A stretch of DNA of 64,000 nucleotides from Flavihumibacter petaseus NBRC 106054 (GCF_000974785.1 NZ_BBWV01000002.1:868001-932000), one strand, 5' to 3'; numbered from the stretch's first letter, positions 25,639 through 35,189 are shown. Numbers and translations: made by a program. Notes: generated from the sequence alone by a model not told the origin.

Positions 25639-26079
25639 ATGAAATACTCCAATGTAATCGGTGTACTCGCAGCTGTCATTATCATTGCAAGCTGTTTTTT
25701 TCCATGGATCACCGTGCCTGAAGTAAACATCATCGTCAAAGGTTTCGATGCCGGAAATACCAAATTCGGAAAGCCGGGACTCGTCAACAGCTTTATGAGC
25801 GTTTGCGCCATTTTGCTGTTCCTGATCCCAAGGATCTGGGCAAAAAGGTTCAATCTTTTTTTTACAGGTTTCAACCTGGCCTGGGCCATCCGCAATTTTA
25901 TCCTGCTCGCTACCTGCCGGTCGGGCGATTGCCCGATAAAGCAACCCGCGCTGTACGTGATGCTGGGGGCCTCCCTGTTGATGATCGGCATGGCCATGTT
26001 CACCGACCTTCCGCTAAAAGACGAACCCCGGAGCATTTCCGGTAACAGCGCGGGTAATAAAGATGAAAGTGATCTTTAA
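25639..26079 (+). CDS. Small integral membrane protein, unknown function
   Basis: 146 aa with four predicted membrane segments (about 5-23, 48-64, 70-90, 104-122) and a polar tail. Cys pairs CRSGDC lie between TM3 and TM4. No family recognised. It follows the esterase by 23 bases and overlaps rocD by 4 bases at the convergent end. Confidence 0.8.
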   Translation: MKYSNVIGVLAAVIIIASCFFPWITVPEVNIIVKGFDAGNTKFGKPGLVNSFMSVCAILLFLIPRIWAKRFNLFFTGFNLAWAIRNFILLATCRSGDCPIKQPALYVMLGASLLMIGMAMFTDLPLKDEPRSISGNSAGNKDESDL

Positions 26080-27314
26080 TCCAGCTGCGCAAGGCAGCGC
26101 CCGATGATCTCCACTGATTCCAGGATCTGTTCCCTGGTGATCAGCAGGGGTGGTGCCAGGCGGATCTTATCACCATGAGTCGGTTTGGCCAGTAATCCTT
26201 CTTCTTTCATCAGCAGGCAAAGCTGCCAGGCTGCTTCCTTGTCTGCATGATCGATTACGATGGCATTCAGCAGGCCTTTTCCCCGGATTTCCCGGATATG
26301 GGGCGATCTGAGTTCCGCCAGGGCATTTCGCAACACTTCGCCCATAGCGGCGGCATTTTCCGCCATCTTTTCCGACTTCAATACCTCCAGGGCAGCCATT
26401 GCCACTTTACAGGCGAGCGGATTGCCACCATAGGTTGATCCATGTTCACCCGGTTTGATCGTCAGCATGACCTCGTCATTAGCCAGCACGGCGCTGACTG
26501 GCAGTACACCGCCGCTTAATGCTTTCCCGAGGATCAGGATATCCGGTTTCACCCCTTCGTGGTCGCAAGCCAGCATTTTGCCGGTGCGGCACAGACCGGT
26601 CTGGATCTCGTCGGCGATAAACAGTACATTGTATTGGGTGCACAGGTCGCGTACTCCCTGCAGGTAACCGGCATCCGGTAACACTACACCCGCTTCACCC
26701 TGTATCGGCTCCACCATAAAGGCGGCGACGTCCGGGTTCTGCAGGGCGGTTTCAAGCGCTGCGAGGTCGTTATAAGGTATCGTGTCGAAGCCCGGAACAA
26801 AGGGTCCGAACCTGCCGTAGCTGCTGGGGTCAGTAGATGCGGAAATTGCAGCGATGGTCCTTCCCCAGAAATTGTTTTCTGCAAAAATGATCCGCGCCCT
26901 GTTTTCGGCAACTCCCTTTCGTGTATAGGCCCAGCGGCGGGCCAGTTTGATGGCAGTTTCTCCGCCTTCCACACCCGTATTCATGGGCAAAACTTTATCG
27001 TACCCGAAATAGCGGGTGATATATTGCTCGTATTCACCCAGGAGGTTGTTGTAAAAAGCTCTTGAGGTAAGGGTCAGTTTGGATGCCTGGTCCACCAGTG
27101 CACTGATGATTGCAGGATGGCAGTGCCCCTGGTTGACTGCACTGTAACCACTCAAAAAATCGTAATAGCGTTTGCCGTCAACATCCCAGAGAAATACGCC
27201 TTCGCCCTTTTCGAGCACAACAGGCAGGGGATGGTAATTATGGGCACCGAATTGTTCTTCCAGTTCAAGGAAATAGCGTGATTTTTCGCTGACGGCGATA
27301 GACGTTGATGTCAT
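26076..27314 (-). CDS. rocD: Ornithine-oxo-acid transaminase
   Basis: 412 aa. Class III aminotransferase with the PLP lysine in [10 protein letters not shown] (Lys264), Asp in FIADEIQTG, and the ornithine-specific N-terminus [12 protein letters not shown] and [10 protein letters not shown]. It converts ornithine to glutamate-5-semialdehyde in the cytosol. With arginine deiminase (56 kb) and the CtlX-like hydrolase (55 kb) it could complete arginine breakdown. It is not adjacent to them. A minus-strand terminator lies just upstream. Confidence 0.96.
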   Translation of the reverse strand: MTSTSIAVSEKSRYFLELEEQFGAHNYHPLPVVLEKGEGVFLWDVDGKRYYDFLSGYSAVNQGHCHPAIISALVDQASKLTLTSRAFYNNLLGEYEQYITRYFGYDKVLPMNTGVEGGETAIKLARRWAYTRKGVAENRARIIFAENNFWGRTIAAISASTDPSSYGRFGPFVPGFDTIPYNDLAALETALQNPDVAAFMVEPIQGEAGVVLPDAGYLQGVRDLCTQYNVLFIADEIQTGLCRTGKMLACDHEGVKPDILILGKALSGGVLPVSAVLANDEVMLTIKPGEHGSTYGGNPLACKVAMAALEVLKSEKMAENAAAMGEVLRNALAELRSPHIREIRGKGLLNAIVIDHADKEAAWQLCLLMKEEGLLAKPTHGDKIRLAPPLLITREQILESVEIIGRCLAQLD

Positions 27315-27334
27315 GACAGACAGATTGAAAGATG

Positions 27335-27356
27335 AAAAAGATCAGCCCGGGGGCTG
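27335..27356 (-). terminator. Probable terminator of the DUF151-ispE operon
   Basis: CAGCC (27343-27347) pairs with GGCTG (27352-27356) and is followed on the minus strand by ATCTTTTT. It ends about 20 bases before the rocD ATG. Confidence 0.55.
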
Positions 27357-27469
27357 GATAAAAACAGTGTATGGAATTGTAATAACGATCAGCGTCGATG
27401 GTCGAGGAAATCGAGATTGCCGGAGAGGAAGCAGAATATGGTGTTATTGCTGCGGATAGCGCTAATTTT

Positions 27470-28288
27470 TCACAAGATAGGGAATTCCCAGATACGATAT
27501 TCCGGGGGGAACAGGCGATGTGCTGCGGGAGGCAGTTCGTTGTAAATGCCATAGAAGGTACTTCCGGAACCGGACATTCCCGCAAATACAGCACCGCTGG
27601 AAAGGAGGGTTGTCTTCAGGGTCAGCAGTTCGGGATAAGCAGCCAGCACCGGCGCTTCAAAATCATTCACCAGCATTCCGTTCCAGGAATCAGGTTCAGC
27701 AGACAGGATGGTGTTCCAGGCTGTGGCGCTTCCGGAAGGTTGCACCTGTGAGAATGCCCAGGCGGTATTGATATGGATTCCGGGATAGACTACCAGCAGC
27801 TTTTTTCCCGACAGGGCAGGAATGGAAACAGGTTCCAGTAATTCTCCGCGGCCGGTGCCAAGGGCGGGCTGGTTGAGCAAGAAAAAGGGGCAGTCACTGC
27901 CGATTTGCAGGGCATACTCCTTTAACTGCTGCGGTGTCAGATCAATGCGGCACAGTTCACTGATCAGTTTCAGGGTAAAAGTGGCGTCAGCTGATCCGCC
28001 GCCCATGCCGGCTCCCAGGGGAATATTTTTATGAAGGTGGAAACTGATGGCGGGAATATCAAAATCCTTTGACAGCAGTTTGAGTGCCCTGATGCAGAGA
28101 TTTTTCTCGGGCGGCCCGTCCACCGGTACACCTGACAGCGTAAAGGCAGGTTTTTCCGCCCGGATACCTTCCAGCACATCACACAGGGGAATAGGGTAGA
28201 AGATGGTTTCCAGGTTGTGGTAACCATCGGGCCTTTTTGCCATAACCCTCAATCCGAGATTTATTTTGGCATTCGGAAAAACGATCAT
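27470..28288 (-). CDS. ispE: 4-diphosphocytidyl-2-C-methyl-D-erythritol kinase
   Basis: 272 aa GHMP kinase. N-terminal FPNAKINLGLRV (catalytic Lys), ATP loop PLGAGMGGGSADAT with the following Asp, and C-terminal GMSGSGSTFYG. It phosphorylates CDP-methylerythritol in the MEP isoprenoid route. Its ATG shares a base with the DUF151 stop (TAATG), so the two are translated from one mRNA. Confidence 0.96.
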   Translation of the reverse strand: MIVFPNAKINLGLRVMAKRPDGYHNLETIFYPIPLCDVLEGIRAEKPAFTLSGVPVDGPPEKNLCIRALKLLSKDFDIPAISFHLHKNIPLGAGMGGGSADATFTLKLISELCRIDLTPQQLKEYALQIGSDCPFFLLNQPALGTGRGELLEPVSIPALSGKKLLVVYPGIHINTAWAFSQVQPSGSATAWNTILSAEPDSWNGMLVNDFEAPVLAAYPELLTLKTTLLSSGAVFAGMSGSGSTFYGIYNELPPAAHRLFPPEYRIWEFPIL

Positions 28289-28878
28289 TACTGATTCTTG
28301 CGGCTGTTGATCTCGTCGCGGATAGCAATGGCGCGGATATAATCTTCCTGCTCCAGTACCTCATTCAGCAACACCTGCAATTCTTCCACGCTCAGTGCGC
28401 GCAGGTCGTCATTTCCCGATTCTTCTCTTTCAGGTCCGCTGACGGATTTCTTCTTTTTGCCACTGCTGTCTTCCATCAGGATGCCTGCACTCTCAAGGAT
28501 ATTCTCGTAGGTGTAAATGGGACAGCCAAAGCGCACGGCGAGTGCCAGTGCGTCGGAAGTGCGGGAATCGATCTCCACGGTGTCATTTTCCCCCACACAG
28601 ACCAGTTTTGAATAAAAAATGCCTTCCTGCAGGTCACTGATCACGATTTCAGTGAGGTCCACATTAAAGGCACTCATAAAGTTTTTCATCAGGTCGTGTG
28701 TAAGGGGCCTGCTGGGTTGCATCTTTTCCAGGGCTACCGCAATGGCCTGTGCTTCAAACCCACCGATAACGATGGGCAGACGGCGCAAACCATTCACTTC
28801 CCCCAGTACTACCGCATAAGAATGGGTCTGCGTAATACTATGGGAGAGGGCGACTATTTCCAGTTCTATCTTCCTCAT
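28288..28878 (-). CDS. Bifunctional nuclease family protein (DUF151) with C-terminal UVR motif
   Basis: 196 aa. The DUF151 domain (about 5-130) includes RRLPIVIGGFEAQAIAVAL, RPLTHDLM and SRTSDALALAVRFGCPIY. After a Lys/Ser linker the tail LQVLLNEVLEQEDYIRAIAIRDEINSR matches a UVR (UvrB/C-interacting) motif. The plant homologue has DNase and RNase activity; the bacterial role is unclear. It is upstream of ispE with a 1-base overlap. TAGCTTCG, a 7/8 match to the -7 consensus, lies just before the ATG. Confidence 0.93.
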   Translation of the reverse strand: MRKIELEIVALSHSITQTHSYAVVLGEVNGLRRLPIVIGGFEAQAIAVALEKMQPSRPLTHDLMKNFMSAFNVDLTEIVISDLQEGIFYSKLVCVGENDTVEIDSRTSDALALAVRFGCPIYTYENILESAGILMEDSSGKKKKSVSGPEREESGNDDLRALSVEELQVLLNEVLEQEDYIRAIAIRDEINSRKNQ

Positions 28879-28951
28879 AATGAATGCACGAAGCTAAGGC
28901 ATTTTGTTAAAAAAGATAATCTCTGATTTGGCGGAATTATACAGAGAGGAG

Positions 28952-29266
28952 GTTTGAAGTTTGGGGTTTGGCTTTGCCTACCGGAGCTTCAGCGTAGGTA
29001 GGGGTTTGAAGTTGGGCCAGGCACCAGATTTGTCTCTTGAAACGAAGTGCTGTTTTAGCTTTAGCGCATATCCTGAACTGATGGTTTGCCTATAGGTATG
29101 TGACAGGCGATAAAAAAACCGGTTTGAAGGGGTACCTGTCAAACCGGAAAGATATTAATGAAGTATGCAAACTATACCGCGTATTAAACCTTTGAGCCCA
29201 TTATTGAACGCAGGAGCCCATTATTTGCCAGCTCCGGTAGGCAAAGCCAAACTACAAACTTCAAAC
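28952..29266. repeat. MITE-like element: 37-bp near-perfect inverted arms around a 241-bp core
   Basis: The 398-base gap between DUF151 and etfA holds no ORF of note. Its arms 28952-28988 and 29230-29266 are inverted copies with 35 of 37 matches (GTTTGAAGTTTG ... TTTGCCTACCGGAGCT). The core contains a nested CCTACC/GGTAGG hairpin (28977-29002), further GTTTGAAG copies, the etf terminator (29113-29147), and a 12-base direct repeat GAGCCCATTATT at 29194 and 29214. No target-site duplication is clear. A mobile miniature element or a dispersed intergenic repeat is inferred. Confidence 0.6.
29112..29147 (-). terminator. Rho-independent terminator of the etfBA operon
   Basis: CCGGTTTGA (29119-29127) and TCAAACCGG (29139-29147) form a perfect 9-bp stem. 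On the minus strand it is followed by seven T. It lies inside the inverted-arm element. Confidence 0.85.
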
Positions 29267-29276
29267 TGTTTTTTCC

Positions 29277-30233
29277 CTATTGCTTCAGTTTCTTCACCGC
29301 TTCTATGATTTTCGGCATCACTTCAAACGCATCGCCAACAATACCATAGTCGGCCGCTTTGAAAAACGGTGCTTCCGGATCCTTGTTGATCACCACGATT
29401 GTCTTGCTGCGGTTCACCCCTGCGAGGTGCTGAATGGCGCCGGAAATACCCACGGCGATATAGAGATTCGGCGCGATAGCCCCGCCGGTTTGTCCAACGT
29501 GTTCATGATGCGGACGCCAGTGTGCATCGGCAACCGGCCGGCTGCAGGCAGTAGCGCCATGCAACAGCTTTGCAAGTTCTTCGATCATACCCCAGTTCTC
29601 CGGACCTTTCAAGCCGCGGCCACCGCTCACGACGATCTCTGCATCGGCAAGGGAAACTTCTCCTTTCAGCACATCGCGGCTTTCTACTTTGACTTTAGCG
29701 GCTGGAACAGCGACGGTGATTTTTTCCACCTGGGCTTCCCCGCTGCCGGATTCGGCACGAATCGCATTGGGACTCACGGTAACTATGCGCTGGGGGGTCT
29801 GAACAGCAACATGGGCAAAGGCCTTGCCGCTGAAAACTGCTTTCTTCACCACAAATCCATTCCCGGTATCCGGCAGGCTTACTGCACCGGTAACCAATCC
29901 CGCCTTAAGCCGCACTGAAAGGCGGGGTGCAATGGCCTTGCCGGTAAGGTTGGCAGACATCACCAGTGTGTCGGCACCGGCATTCCTGAAGGCCTCTGCA
30001 ATAACGGTTGTGTACACCTGCGCATCCATGTCATTCAGTGCAGCATCATCCACCTGCTGGATTTTGGTCAATCCGTACTTTCCGAGGCTGCTCAGGTCAT
30101 CGTCGGTTTGACCCAGCACCAGGCCCGCTGCAGTAGTATTCAGTTGTGCTGCCAGTTTTACGCCATAGGTAATGGCTTCAAAAGATGTCTTTTTGATCTT
30201 GCGTTCTGACTGATCGATAAATATGAGGACCAT
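29277..30233 (-). CDS. etfA: Electron transfer flavoprotein alpha subunit
   Basis: 318 aa. N-terminal ETF domain, then the FAD-binding C-terminal domain with VVSGGRGLKGPENWGMIEELA, SRPVADAHWRPHHEHVGQTG, YIAVGISGAIQHLAG and the closing INKDPEAPFFKAADYGIVGD. With EtfB it carries electrons from acyl-CoA and other dehydrogenases to the quinone pool. It starts 24 bases after etfB. Confidence 0.97.
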   Translation of the reverse strand: MVLIFIDQSERKIKKTSFEAITYGVKLAAQLNTTAAGLVLGQTDDDLSSLGKYGLTKIQQVDDAALNDMDAQVYTTVIAEAFRNAGADTLVMSANLTGKAIAPRLSVRLKAGLVTGAVSLPDTGNGFVVKKAVFSGKAFAHVAVQTPQRIVTVSPNAIRAESGSGEAQVEKITVAVPAAKVKVESRDVLKGEVSLADAEIVVSGGRGLKGPENWGMIEELAKLLHGATACSRPVADAHWRPHHEHVGQTGGAIAPNLYIAVGISGAIQHLAGVNRSKTIVVINKDPEAPFFKAADYGIVGDAFEVMPKIIEAVKKLKQ

Positions 30234-30257
30234 GATAATTGCTGTTTAAGTGGTGGA

Positions 30258-31001
30258 TTAAAAAACCTTTGCTTCTTCGTGCAACAGGCGAACGAGCTCT
30301 TCGGGCTGATCTGCCGGAACGAGCTTCACGCCTGCTTTTGCAGGCGGCAGTTCAAATTTTTCGATGCTCGTCAGGCTGTCGACAGCTACAGGCTCAACCA
30401 CTTTCAGGGGCTTGGACCTGGCGCCCATAATTCCCTTCATGTTGGGAATCCTTTGTTCCGCCACACCTTTCTGGCAACTGATCACAACGGGCAGGCTAGT
30501 GGAATCCGTTTCTTCCCCGCCCTCAATTTCGCGGATCACCCGAACGGCACCACCCTCGATATCTACTTTGGTTGCCAGCGACAAATAGGGGAGCTCAAGC
30601 AGTTCCGCCACCATTCCGCCGATTGATGCGCCATTAAAGTCGATGGTTTCTTTGCCCGTCAACACCAGGTCATAGCCGCCCTCTTTGGCCACTGCAGCAA
30701 TCTGGCTGGCGATGGTATAGGCATCATGGCTATCTGTATTGATGCGGATCGCTTCATCTCCTCCCAGCGCAAGCGCTTTCCGGATAATAGGTTCTGCATC
30801 TGCAGCGCCCACCGTTACCAGGTGCAATACCGTGGCAGGGTCTTTCTCCTTGAATTCGATGGCACGCACCAGCGCATACCATTCATCATAAGGATTGATG
30901 ATCCACTGAACACCATCCGCTGCAAATTTCCGGTTGTTATCGGTGAAGGCTATTTTTGCCGTCGTATCCGGCGTTTTACTGATACAAACTAAGATCTTCA
31001 T
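30258..31001 (-). CDS. etfB: Electron transfer flavoprotein beta subunit
   Basis: 247 aa. AMP-binding ETF beta subunit with KILVCISKTPDT, NPYDEWYALVRAIEFKE, LTGKETIDFNGASIGGMVAELL (the recognition loop region) and KGIMGARSKPLKVV. First gene of the etfBA operon, with an exact TATATTTG -7 element about 48 bases upstream. Divergent from the TPR gene. Confidence 0.97.
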   Translation of the reverse strand: MKILVCISKTPDTTAKIAFTDNNRKFAADGVQWIINPYDEWYALVRAIEFKEKDPATVLHLVTVGAADAEPIIRKALALGGDEAIRINTDSHDAYTIASQIAAVAKEGGYDLVLTGKETIDFNGASIGGMVAELLELPYLSLATKVDIEGGAVRVIREIEGGEETDSTSLPVVISCQKGVAEQRIPNMKGIMGARSKPLKVVEPVAVDSLTSIEKFELPPAKAGVKLVPADQPEELVRLLHEEAKVF

Positions 31002-31049
31002 ATAGCAACAATTGGTAAGAATGAAAGTTGTTTATGCAACTAAGTTCTA

Positions 31050-31057
31050 CAAATATA
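31050..31057 (-). promoter_or_regulatory. -7 element (TATATTTG) of etfBA
   Basis: Exact TAnnTTTG on the minus strand, 48 bases before the etfB ATG; no exact -33 TTTG at the right distance. Confidence 0.5.
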
Positions 31058-31105
31058 AAGGATGCGGCATAAGATCGGTCGCCGGGGAAAATATTTTTTA
31101 GAAAT

Positions 31106-31420
31106 ATGACGGACAGAATACAGAAAATACAGGAATTTCTGAAGGCCCAGCCCGATGATGCTTTTTTGCAGCATGCACTGGCGCTGGAATACATAAAAAT
31201 GGGAGATGACACCAGTGCGCGGGCGCTGTTTGAGAAAATATTGGCGGCCCAGCCGGGATATGTTGGCAGTTATTATCACCTGGCAAAATTGCTGGAACGG
31301 TCTGGTGATCAGGATGAAGCTGTTCGCTGTTATGAACGGGGAATGGAAGCTGCAAAGGCGGCGGGTGACCAGCATGCGTTTAATGAATTGCGGTCAGCCT
31401 GGGAGGAACTTACTTACTGA
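31106..31420 (+). CDS. Small TPR-repeat protein
   Basis: 104 aa cytoplasmic. Two to three tetratricopeptide repeats: DAFLQHALALEYIKMGDDTSARALFEKIL, VGSYYHLAKLLERSGDQDEAVRCYERGM, then a capping helix. A protein-protein interaction module with unknown partner. Divergent from etfB. Its end overlaps the convergent membrane gene by 11 bases. Confidence 0.85.
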   Translation: MTDRIQKIQEFLKAQPDDAFLQHALALEYIKMGDDTSARALFEKILAAQPGYVGSYYHLAKLLERSGDQDEAVRCYERGMEAAKAAGDQHAFNELRSAWEELTY

Positions 31421-32087
31421 TGGCCGAAAGCTTGTTCCTGGGGATGCCGGGACGGGCATACCAGAAAATTACGCCGGCGAACATCATCACGCGGAACAGG
31501 AAATAGCTCCAGTAATTTATTTTCCAGGCGTCATTGATGTTTCCGACACCTTTAAAATAGATGTAGCAGATCTCTATGACGATGTAGATAAAGTTGTAAA
31601 ACACAAAGCCGGTGATAAGCAGAAACCGGCTGCCGTATTTTCTCGTTTGCTGAAAGTCTGCCTTGGTATACATCAGGTAGAAAGCGGTCATGCCAACGAT
31701 CACATACCAGATGGAAGGCAGCAATAAAGTCCAGGAATGTGCGCCAAAATCGCGCATGATAAAGAAAGTGGCAAACCAGACCAGCAATACTACGGATACG
31801 GTATATACCAGGAAGCGGTGATAACGGTTGATGTTCCATAAATAATAGAAAAAACCAAGGCCGCTCAGCGTATCAATATGCATGGTGAGGTTGGAGATGA
31901 TATCATAGGCGGGGCTGGTAATCGGGTATACAAGGGTGATGAGAACAGTGAACAGGCTGTACAGCGCGTTGATCAGGATGAACCGCAGGGCTTTGTCGGT
32001 CCAGGCCTTTTTATAAAGCAGAAAGAAGATGATGCCGGCCAGAACGGCCAGAGTCAGGTTCTCAATTATATTGAATTGCGATGGCAT
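31410..32087 (-). CDS. Multi-pass membrane protein, unknown function
   Basis: 225 aa with about seven hydrophobic helices, aromatic-rich loops (YYLWNINRYHRFL, WKINYWSYFLFR) and a short basic tail. The topology and aromatic content resemble the 7TM sensor modules that precede histidine kinases in Bacteroidota, but there is no catalytic domain attached and no kinase beside it. Function not assigned. Confidence 0.75.
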   Translation of the reverse strand: MPSQFNIIENLTLAVLAGIIFFLLYKKAWTDKALRFILINALYSLFTVLITLVYPITSPAYDIISNLTMHIDTLSGLGFFYYLWNINRYHRFLVYTVSVVLLVWFATFFIMRDFGAHSWTLLLPSIWYVIVGMTAFYLMYTKADFQQTRKYGSRFLLITGFVFYNFIYIVIEICYIYFKGVGNINDAWKINYWSYFLFRVMMFAGVIFWYARPGIPRNKLSAISK

Positions 32088-32194
32088 TTCGTAAACAGGA
32101 TTTGGATATATTGGTTAGCAAAGGCTAAAGTAATTGTAAACACCTACACTAAAAACGTAAAACTACGCGAATTAGTACGCGATTTTTTATTCAT

Positions 32195-33535
32195 ATGAAT
32201 GATCTTGTACAAGCCTTTGATTTTTTTGTCGTCTCGGAAAAGATGTTCGGGAAGAAATCGCGCTTACTGGTAGGAGTTAGTGGTGGACTGGATTCTACGG
32301 TGCTTTGTCATGTACTCCGGGCAAACGGAAATAATTTTGAAATGGCCCATGTCAACTACCAGTTGCGTGGGGCTGAGAGTGAAAGGGATGCCGGTTTCGT
32401 GATGGCGCTGGCAGAGAAGCTGGGGGTACCCCTTCATTTTACGACGGTGGACATCGGAAATTTACCCAGGCCCACAGGAGTTTCCCTGCAGGAATTCGCA
32501 AGGATGATCCGGTACGACTGGTTGGAACAGCTGCATAGTAAAATTGACGGTTTCCCCTTCGATGCAATCCTAACGGCGCATCACGGGAACGATCAGGCGG
32601 AAACCATGCTGCTGAATTTTTTCAGGGGTACCGGGCTTGCCGGTCTGAAAGGTATTCCTACGCGACGCGGCCGGATCTGCCGTCCCCTTTTGTTTGCGGA
32701 GCGGCAACACCTGGAAGCCTATGCGCAGCAGAACGGCCTGGATTGGGTGGATGACAGTTCGAACGAGAGTGATAAATACCGGCGAAATTTTATCCGCCAT
32801 GAAGTTTTGCCGTTGCTTACTACACAATATCCCGGCATTACGGGCACCCTGATGCGGGAAGCTGCGCTGTTCAGCGAGATGCGGGCTTTTTACGACAATG
32901 CCATGACGCGGCAGCTGCAGAAATGGCTGATCATAAAAGATGGCATTGAAAAGCTCCCTGTTCTGGCCCTGCAGAAAGCAAAGGGTGGGCGCGCGATATT
33001 TTTTGCTTGGCTGCAGGCCAAAGGGTTTTCATCATCGGAAATTGCTGCAGCGTGGGAGTTGACGAACAGCCAGACCGGCGCTTTCAGGCCAATGGGAACC
33101 TGGCGATTGTTACGCAACCGTGCCTGGATCGAGTTGCATGCAAGCACCGGCAATGATGATGGTGTATTGTTGATGGAAACCGGGTCGGGACACGCAACGA
33201 TTGGTGGTTTGCCGGTACACTGGGCCCTGCGTGATTACAGCGGGGAGAAAATTCCGGCAGATGCCAGCGAAGCATGGCTTGACGCGGAGATGATTACGTG
33301 GCCGCTGCAGATCAGGCGCTGGAAAGCAGGCGACTATTTTTATCCGCTCGGCATGCCCAAAAAGAAAAAAGTAGCACGATTTCTGACTGATTGCAAACTC
33401 AGCCGGCAGCAAAAGGAAGCCACCCGGGTGGTGGAGAGCAACAAAAAGATCATTTGGCTGGCAGGTTTGCGAATCGATCACCGGTTTCGTATCACGGAGC
33501 ACACCAAACAGGTGCTGGTGATCCGGTTTGGTTAG
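32195..33535 (+). CDS. tilS: tRNA(Ile)-lysidine synthase
   Basis: 446 aa. The PP-loop signature SGGLDS is at residues 29-34. The N-terminal ATP pyrophosphatase domain (20-230) contains AHHGNDQAETMLLNFFRGTGLAGL and DDSSNESDKYRRNFIRHEVLP, typical of TilS, followed by the TilS substrate-binding domains (KAGDYFYPLGMPKKKKVARFL). It makes lysidine at C34 of tRNA-Ile2, which allows AUA decoding. Monocistronic on the + strand. Confidence 0.97.
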   Translation: MNDLVQAFDFFVVSEKMFGKKSRLLVGVSGGLDSTVLCHVLRANGNNFEMAHVNYQLRGAESERDAGFVMALAEKLGVPLHFTTVDIGNLPRPTGVSLQEFARMIRYDWLEQLHSKIDGFPFDAILTAHHGNDQAETMLLNFFRGTGLAGLKGIPTRRGRICRPLLFAERQHLEAYAQQNGLDWVDDSSNESDKYRRNFIRHEVLPLLTTQYPGITGTLMREAALFSEMRAFYDNAMTRQLQKWLIIKDGIEKLPVLALQKAKGGRAIFFAWLQAKGFSSSEIAAAWELTNSQTGAFRPMGTWRLLRNRAWIELHASTGNDDGVLLMETGSGHATIGGLPVHWALRDYSGEKIPADASEAWLDAEMITWPLQIRRWKAGDYFYPLGMPKKKKVARFLTDCKLSRQQKEATRVVESNKKIIWLAGLRIDHRFRITEHTKQVLVIRFG

Positions 33536-33540
33536 TAGTG

Positions 33541-34176
33541 TTATCGGGAAACCTGCTCCCAGAATTCCCGGAGTACATCCACATTTGCCATCAGTTTACC
33601 GGCGATGATCATGAACAATACACCGAAGATGGCACCGCTGAAGTGCGCACGGTGCCCGATATTGTCACCGCCCCGCTTTGACAGGTATACCGATATGGCG
33701 AGGAACAAAGCACCGAATACATATCCCCTGATCGGAATGGCAAAGAACAATTGAAGTTTTCTCGTTGGTTCCAGCATGATAAAGGCAAATATCACGGCAG
33801 ACACTGCGCCGGATGCACCAAGTGCCCGGTAATTATAATTGTTGCGATAGGAAAAATAGTCAGGTATAACGGAAATGATCAGTGCCAGTACATAGAGCAG
33901 CAGGTACATCAGTTTGCCATAGCTTCCAAACAGGGCGGGAGAAGAGAAAAGATATCTTTCAATGTATTCTCCGAAAGAATACAGGGAAATCATGTTGAAG
34001 GCAAGGTGCATATAGTCGCCGTGAATGAGTCCGCCGGTCAGAAAGCGGTAATACTGGTTGCGGCTGTTGATCTCGGCGGGCCAGAAAAGCAGGTCTTCTT
34101 TCAGTTTGTCGCTGTTGAATGCAGCAAAGGATACGGCACAGGTAATGATAATGATCAGTAGCGTAATGCTAATCAT
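33541..34176 (-). CDS. Rhomboid family intramembrane serine protease
   Basis: 211 aa, six membrane helices. HGDYMHLAFNMISLYSFG (L1/TM2 motif), catalytic Ser122 in GASG, and catalytic His178 in GHRAHFSGAIFG are all present. It cleaves transmembrane substrates within the inner membrane; the substrate is unknown. It overlaps rlmH by 8 bases. Confidence 0.93.
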   Translation of the reverse strand: MISITLLIIIITCAVSFAAFNSDKLKEDLLFWPAEINSRNQYYRFLTGGLIHGDYMHLAFNMISLYSFGEYIERYLFSSPALFGSYGKLMYLLLYVLALIISVIPDYFSYRNNYNYRALGASGAVSAVIFAFIMLEPTRKLQLFFAIPIRGYVFGALFLAISVYLSKRGGDNIGHRAHFSGAIFGVLFMIIAGKLMANVDVLREFWEQVSR

Positions 34177-34633
34177 GATGATATTTTTCGTTGCGTAAAA
34201 TACTGCAAGCGCGGTAAACCTGCTCAGCTAAAATCAGCCGCACGATCTGGTGGGGAAAGACCAGGCGGGAAAGGCTCCAGACAAAGCCCGCTTTTTTCCG
34301 CAGCGATTCTTCCACGCCATAAGCGCCACCGATCAGGAAGATCAGTTGCCGGCAGCTTTCATTTGCTTTCTGCTGGATCAGTTGGGCAAGTTCCGGTGAA
34401 CTGATGTTTTTTCCGCGTTCATCCAGCAGGCAGAGAAAATCACCTTTCTCCAGAAAATCTTCCACCAGCTTTGTTTCTGCTTTGCGGATCGCATCCGGTT
34501 CCGTGAATTTCGATGGCGGCAGGAGTTTCCATTCGCAGGGAAAATAGCGTTTGATCCTGTCTGTGAAATCGGCCACGGCTTCCCTGGTGGAAGTATCCTG
34601 TTGCCTGCCGATGGTCAGTAAAATGATTTTCAC
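34169..34633 (-). CDS. rlmH: 23S rRNA pseudouridine1915 N3-methyltransferase
   Basis: 154 aa SPOUT methyltransferase. CLLDERGKNISSPELA, FLIGGAYGVEE and SRLVFPHQIVRLILAEQVYRA form the knotted SAM site; the standard length and C-terminus (ILRNEKYHHD) match RlmH. It methylates Psi1915 in helix 69 of assembled 70S ribosomes. Upstream of rhomboid with an 8-base overlap. Confidence 0.97.
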   Translation of the reverse strand: MKIILLTIGRQQDTSTREAVADFTDRIKRYFPCEWKLLPPSKFTEPDAIRKAETKLVEDFLEKGDFLCLLDERGKNISSPELAQLIQQKANESCRQLIFLIGGAYGVEESLRKKAGFVWSLSRLVFPHQIVRLILAEQVYRACSILRNEKYHHD

Positions 34634-34655
34634 ATTAACGCGTTAAGGTGGCAAA

Positions 34656-35189
34656 TTACAGCGAACGGAGGAGTTCCAGTCCATCGGACCATGTTGTATA
34701 TCCTGATGCCACATTGATATGACCTGCTTCGCCGATATTCACAAAACGGCTTCCCCATGCATCAGCGAATAACTTTGCGCGGTTGATGGTGACCCAGGGG
34801 TCGTTGGTGCTGGCTACCACGATGGAGGGAAAGGGCAGCGGTGATAATGGAATTGGCGCGAAGCCTGTTGCCGGGAAATCATACTGTGGTGTTTCAATAT
34901 CACTGGGTGCCACCAGCAGGGCGCCCCGCACCGGTACCTTGTATGCGTTTGCCCAGTGGGCGATGGCCGTACAGCCGAGGCTGTGGCCGATCAGGATAAC
35001 AGTGGCGGGATCGTGGCCGGCAACAGCCTGCTGAATATTGCTGACCCAGTCTTCACGGTCAGGTGCATCCCATTCCCGCTGGTTTATCCGCTGGAAACTG
35101 CCACCGGATTGTTCAAACCAGGTTTGCCAGTGTTCAGGGCCTGAATTACCCAGGCCGGGTACGATGAAATTGATCAGATTGCTTGCCAT
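34656..35189 (-). CDS. RBBP9/YdeN-type alpha/beta hydrolase
   Basis: 177 aa from the ATG at 35189; a TTG three codons upstream is less likely. Small serine hydrolase of the RBBP9/YdeN family with PGLGNSGPEHWQTWFE, nucleophile Ser70 in GHSLGC, Asp130 in STNDPWV and His157 in GEAGHIN, a full triad. Cytoplasmic, substrate unknown. It is 22 bases upstream of rlmH in the same direction. Confidence 0.92.
   Translation of the reverse strand: MASNLINFIVPGLGNSGPEHWQTWFEQSGGSFQRINQREWDAPDREDWVSNIQQAVAGHDPATVILIGHSLGCTAIAHWANAYKVPVRGALLVAPSDIETPQYDFPATGFAPIPLSPLPFPSIVVASTNDPWVTINRAKLFADAWGSRFVNIGEAGHINVASGYTTWSDGLELLRSL

Noticed and set aside
32170-32194. Terminator-like CGCG-N8-CGCG followed by T-run before tilS
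   Set aside because: The stem is only 4 bp and equally explained as a TACGCG direct repeat; too weak to call.
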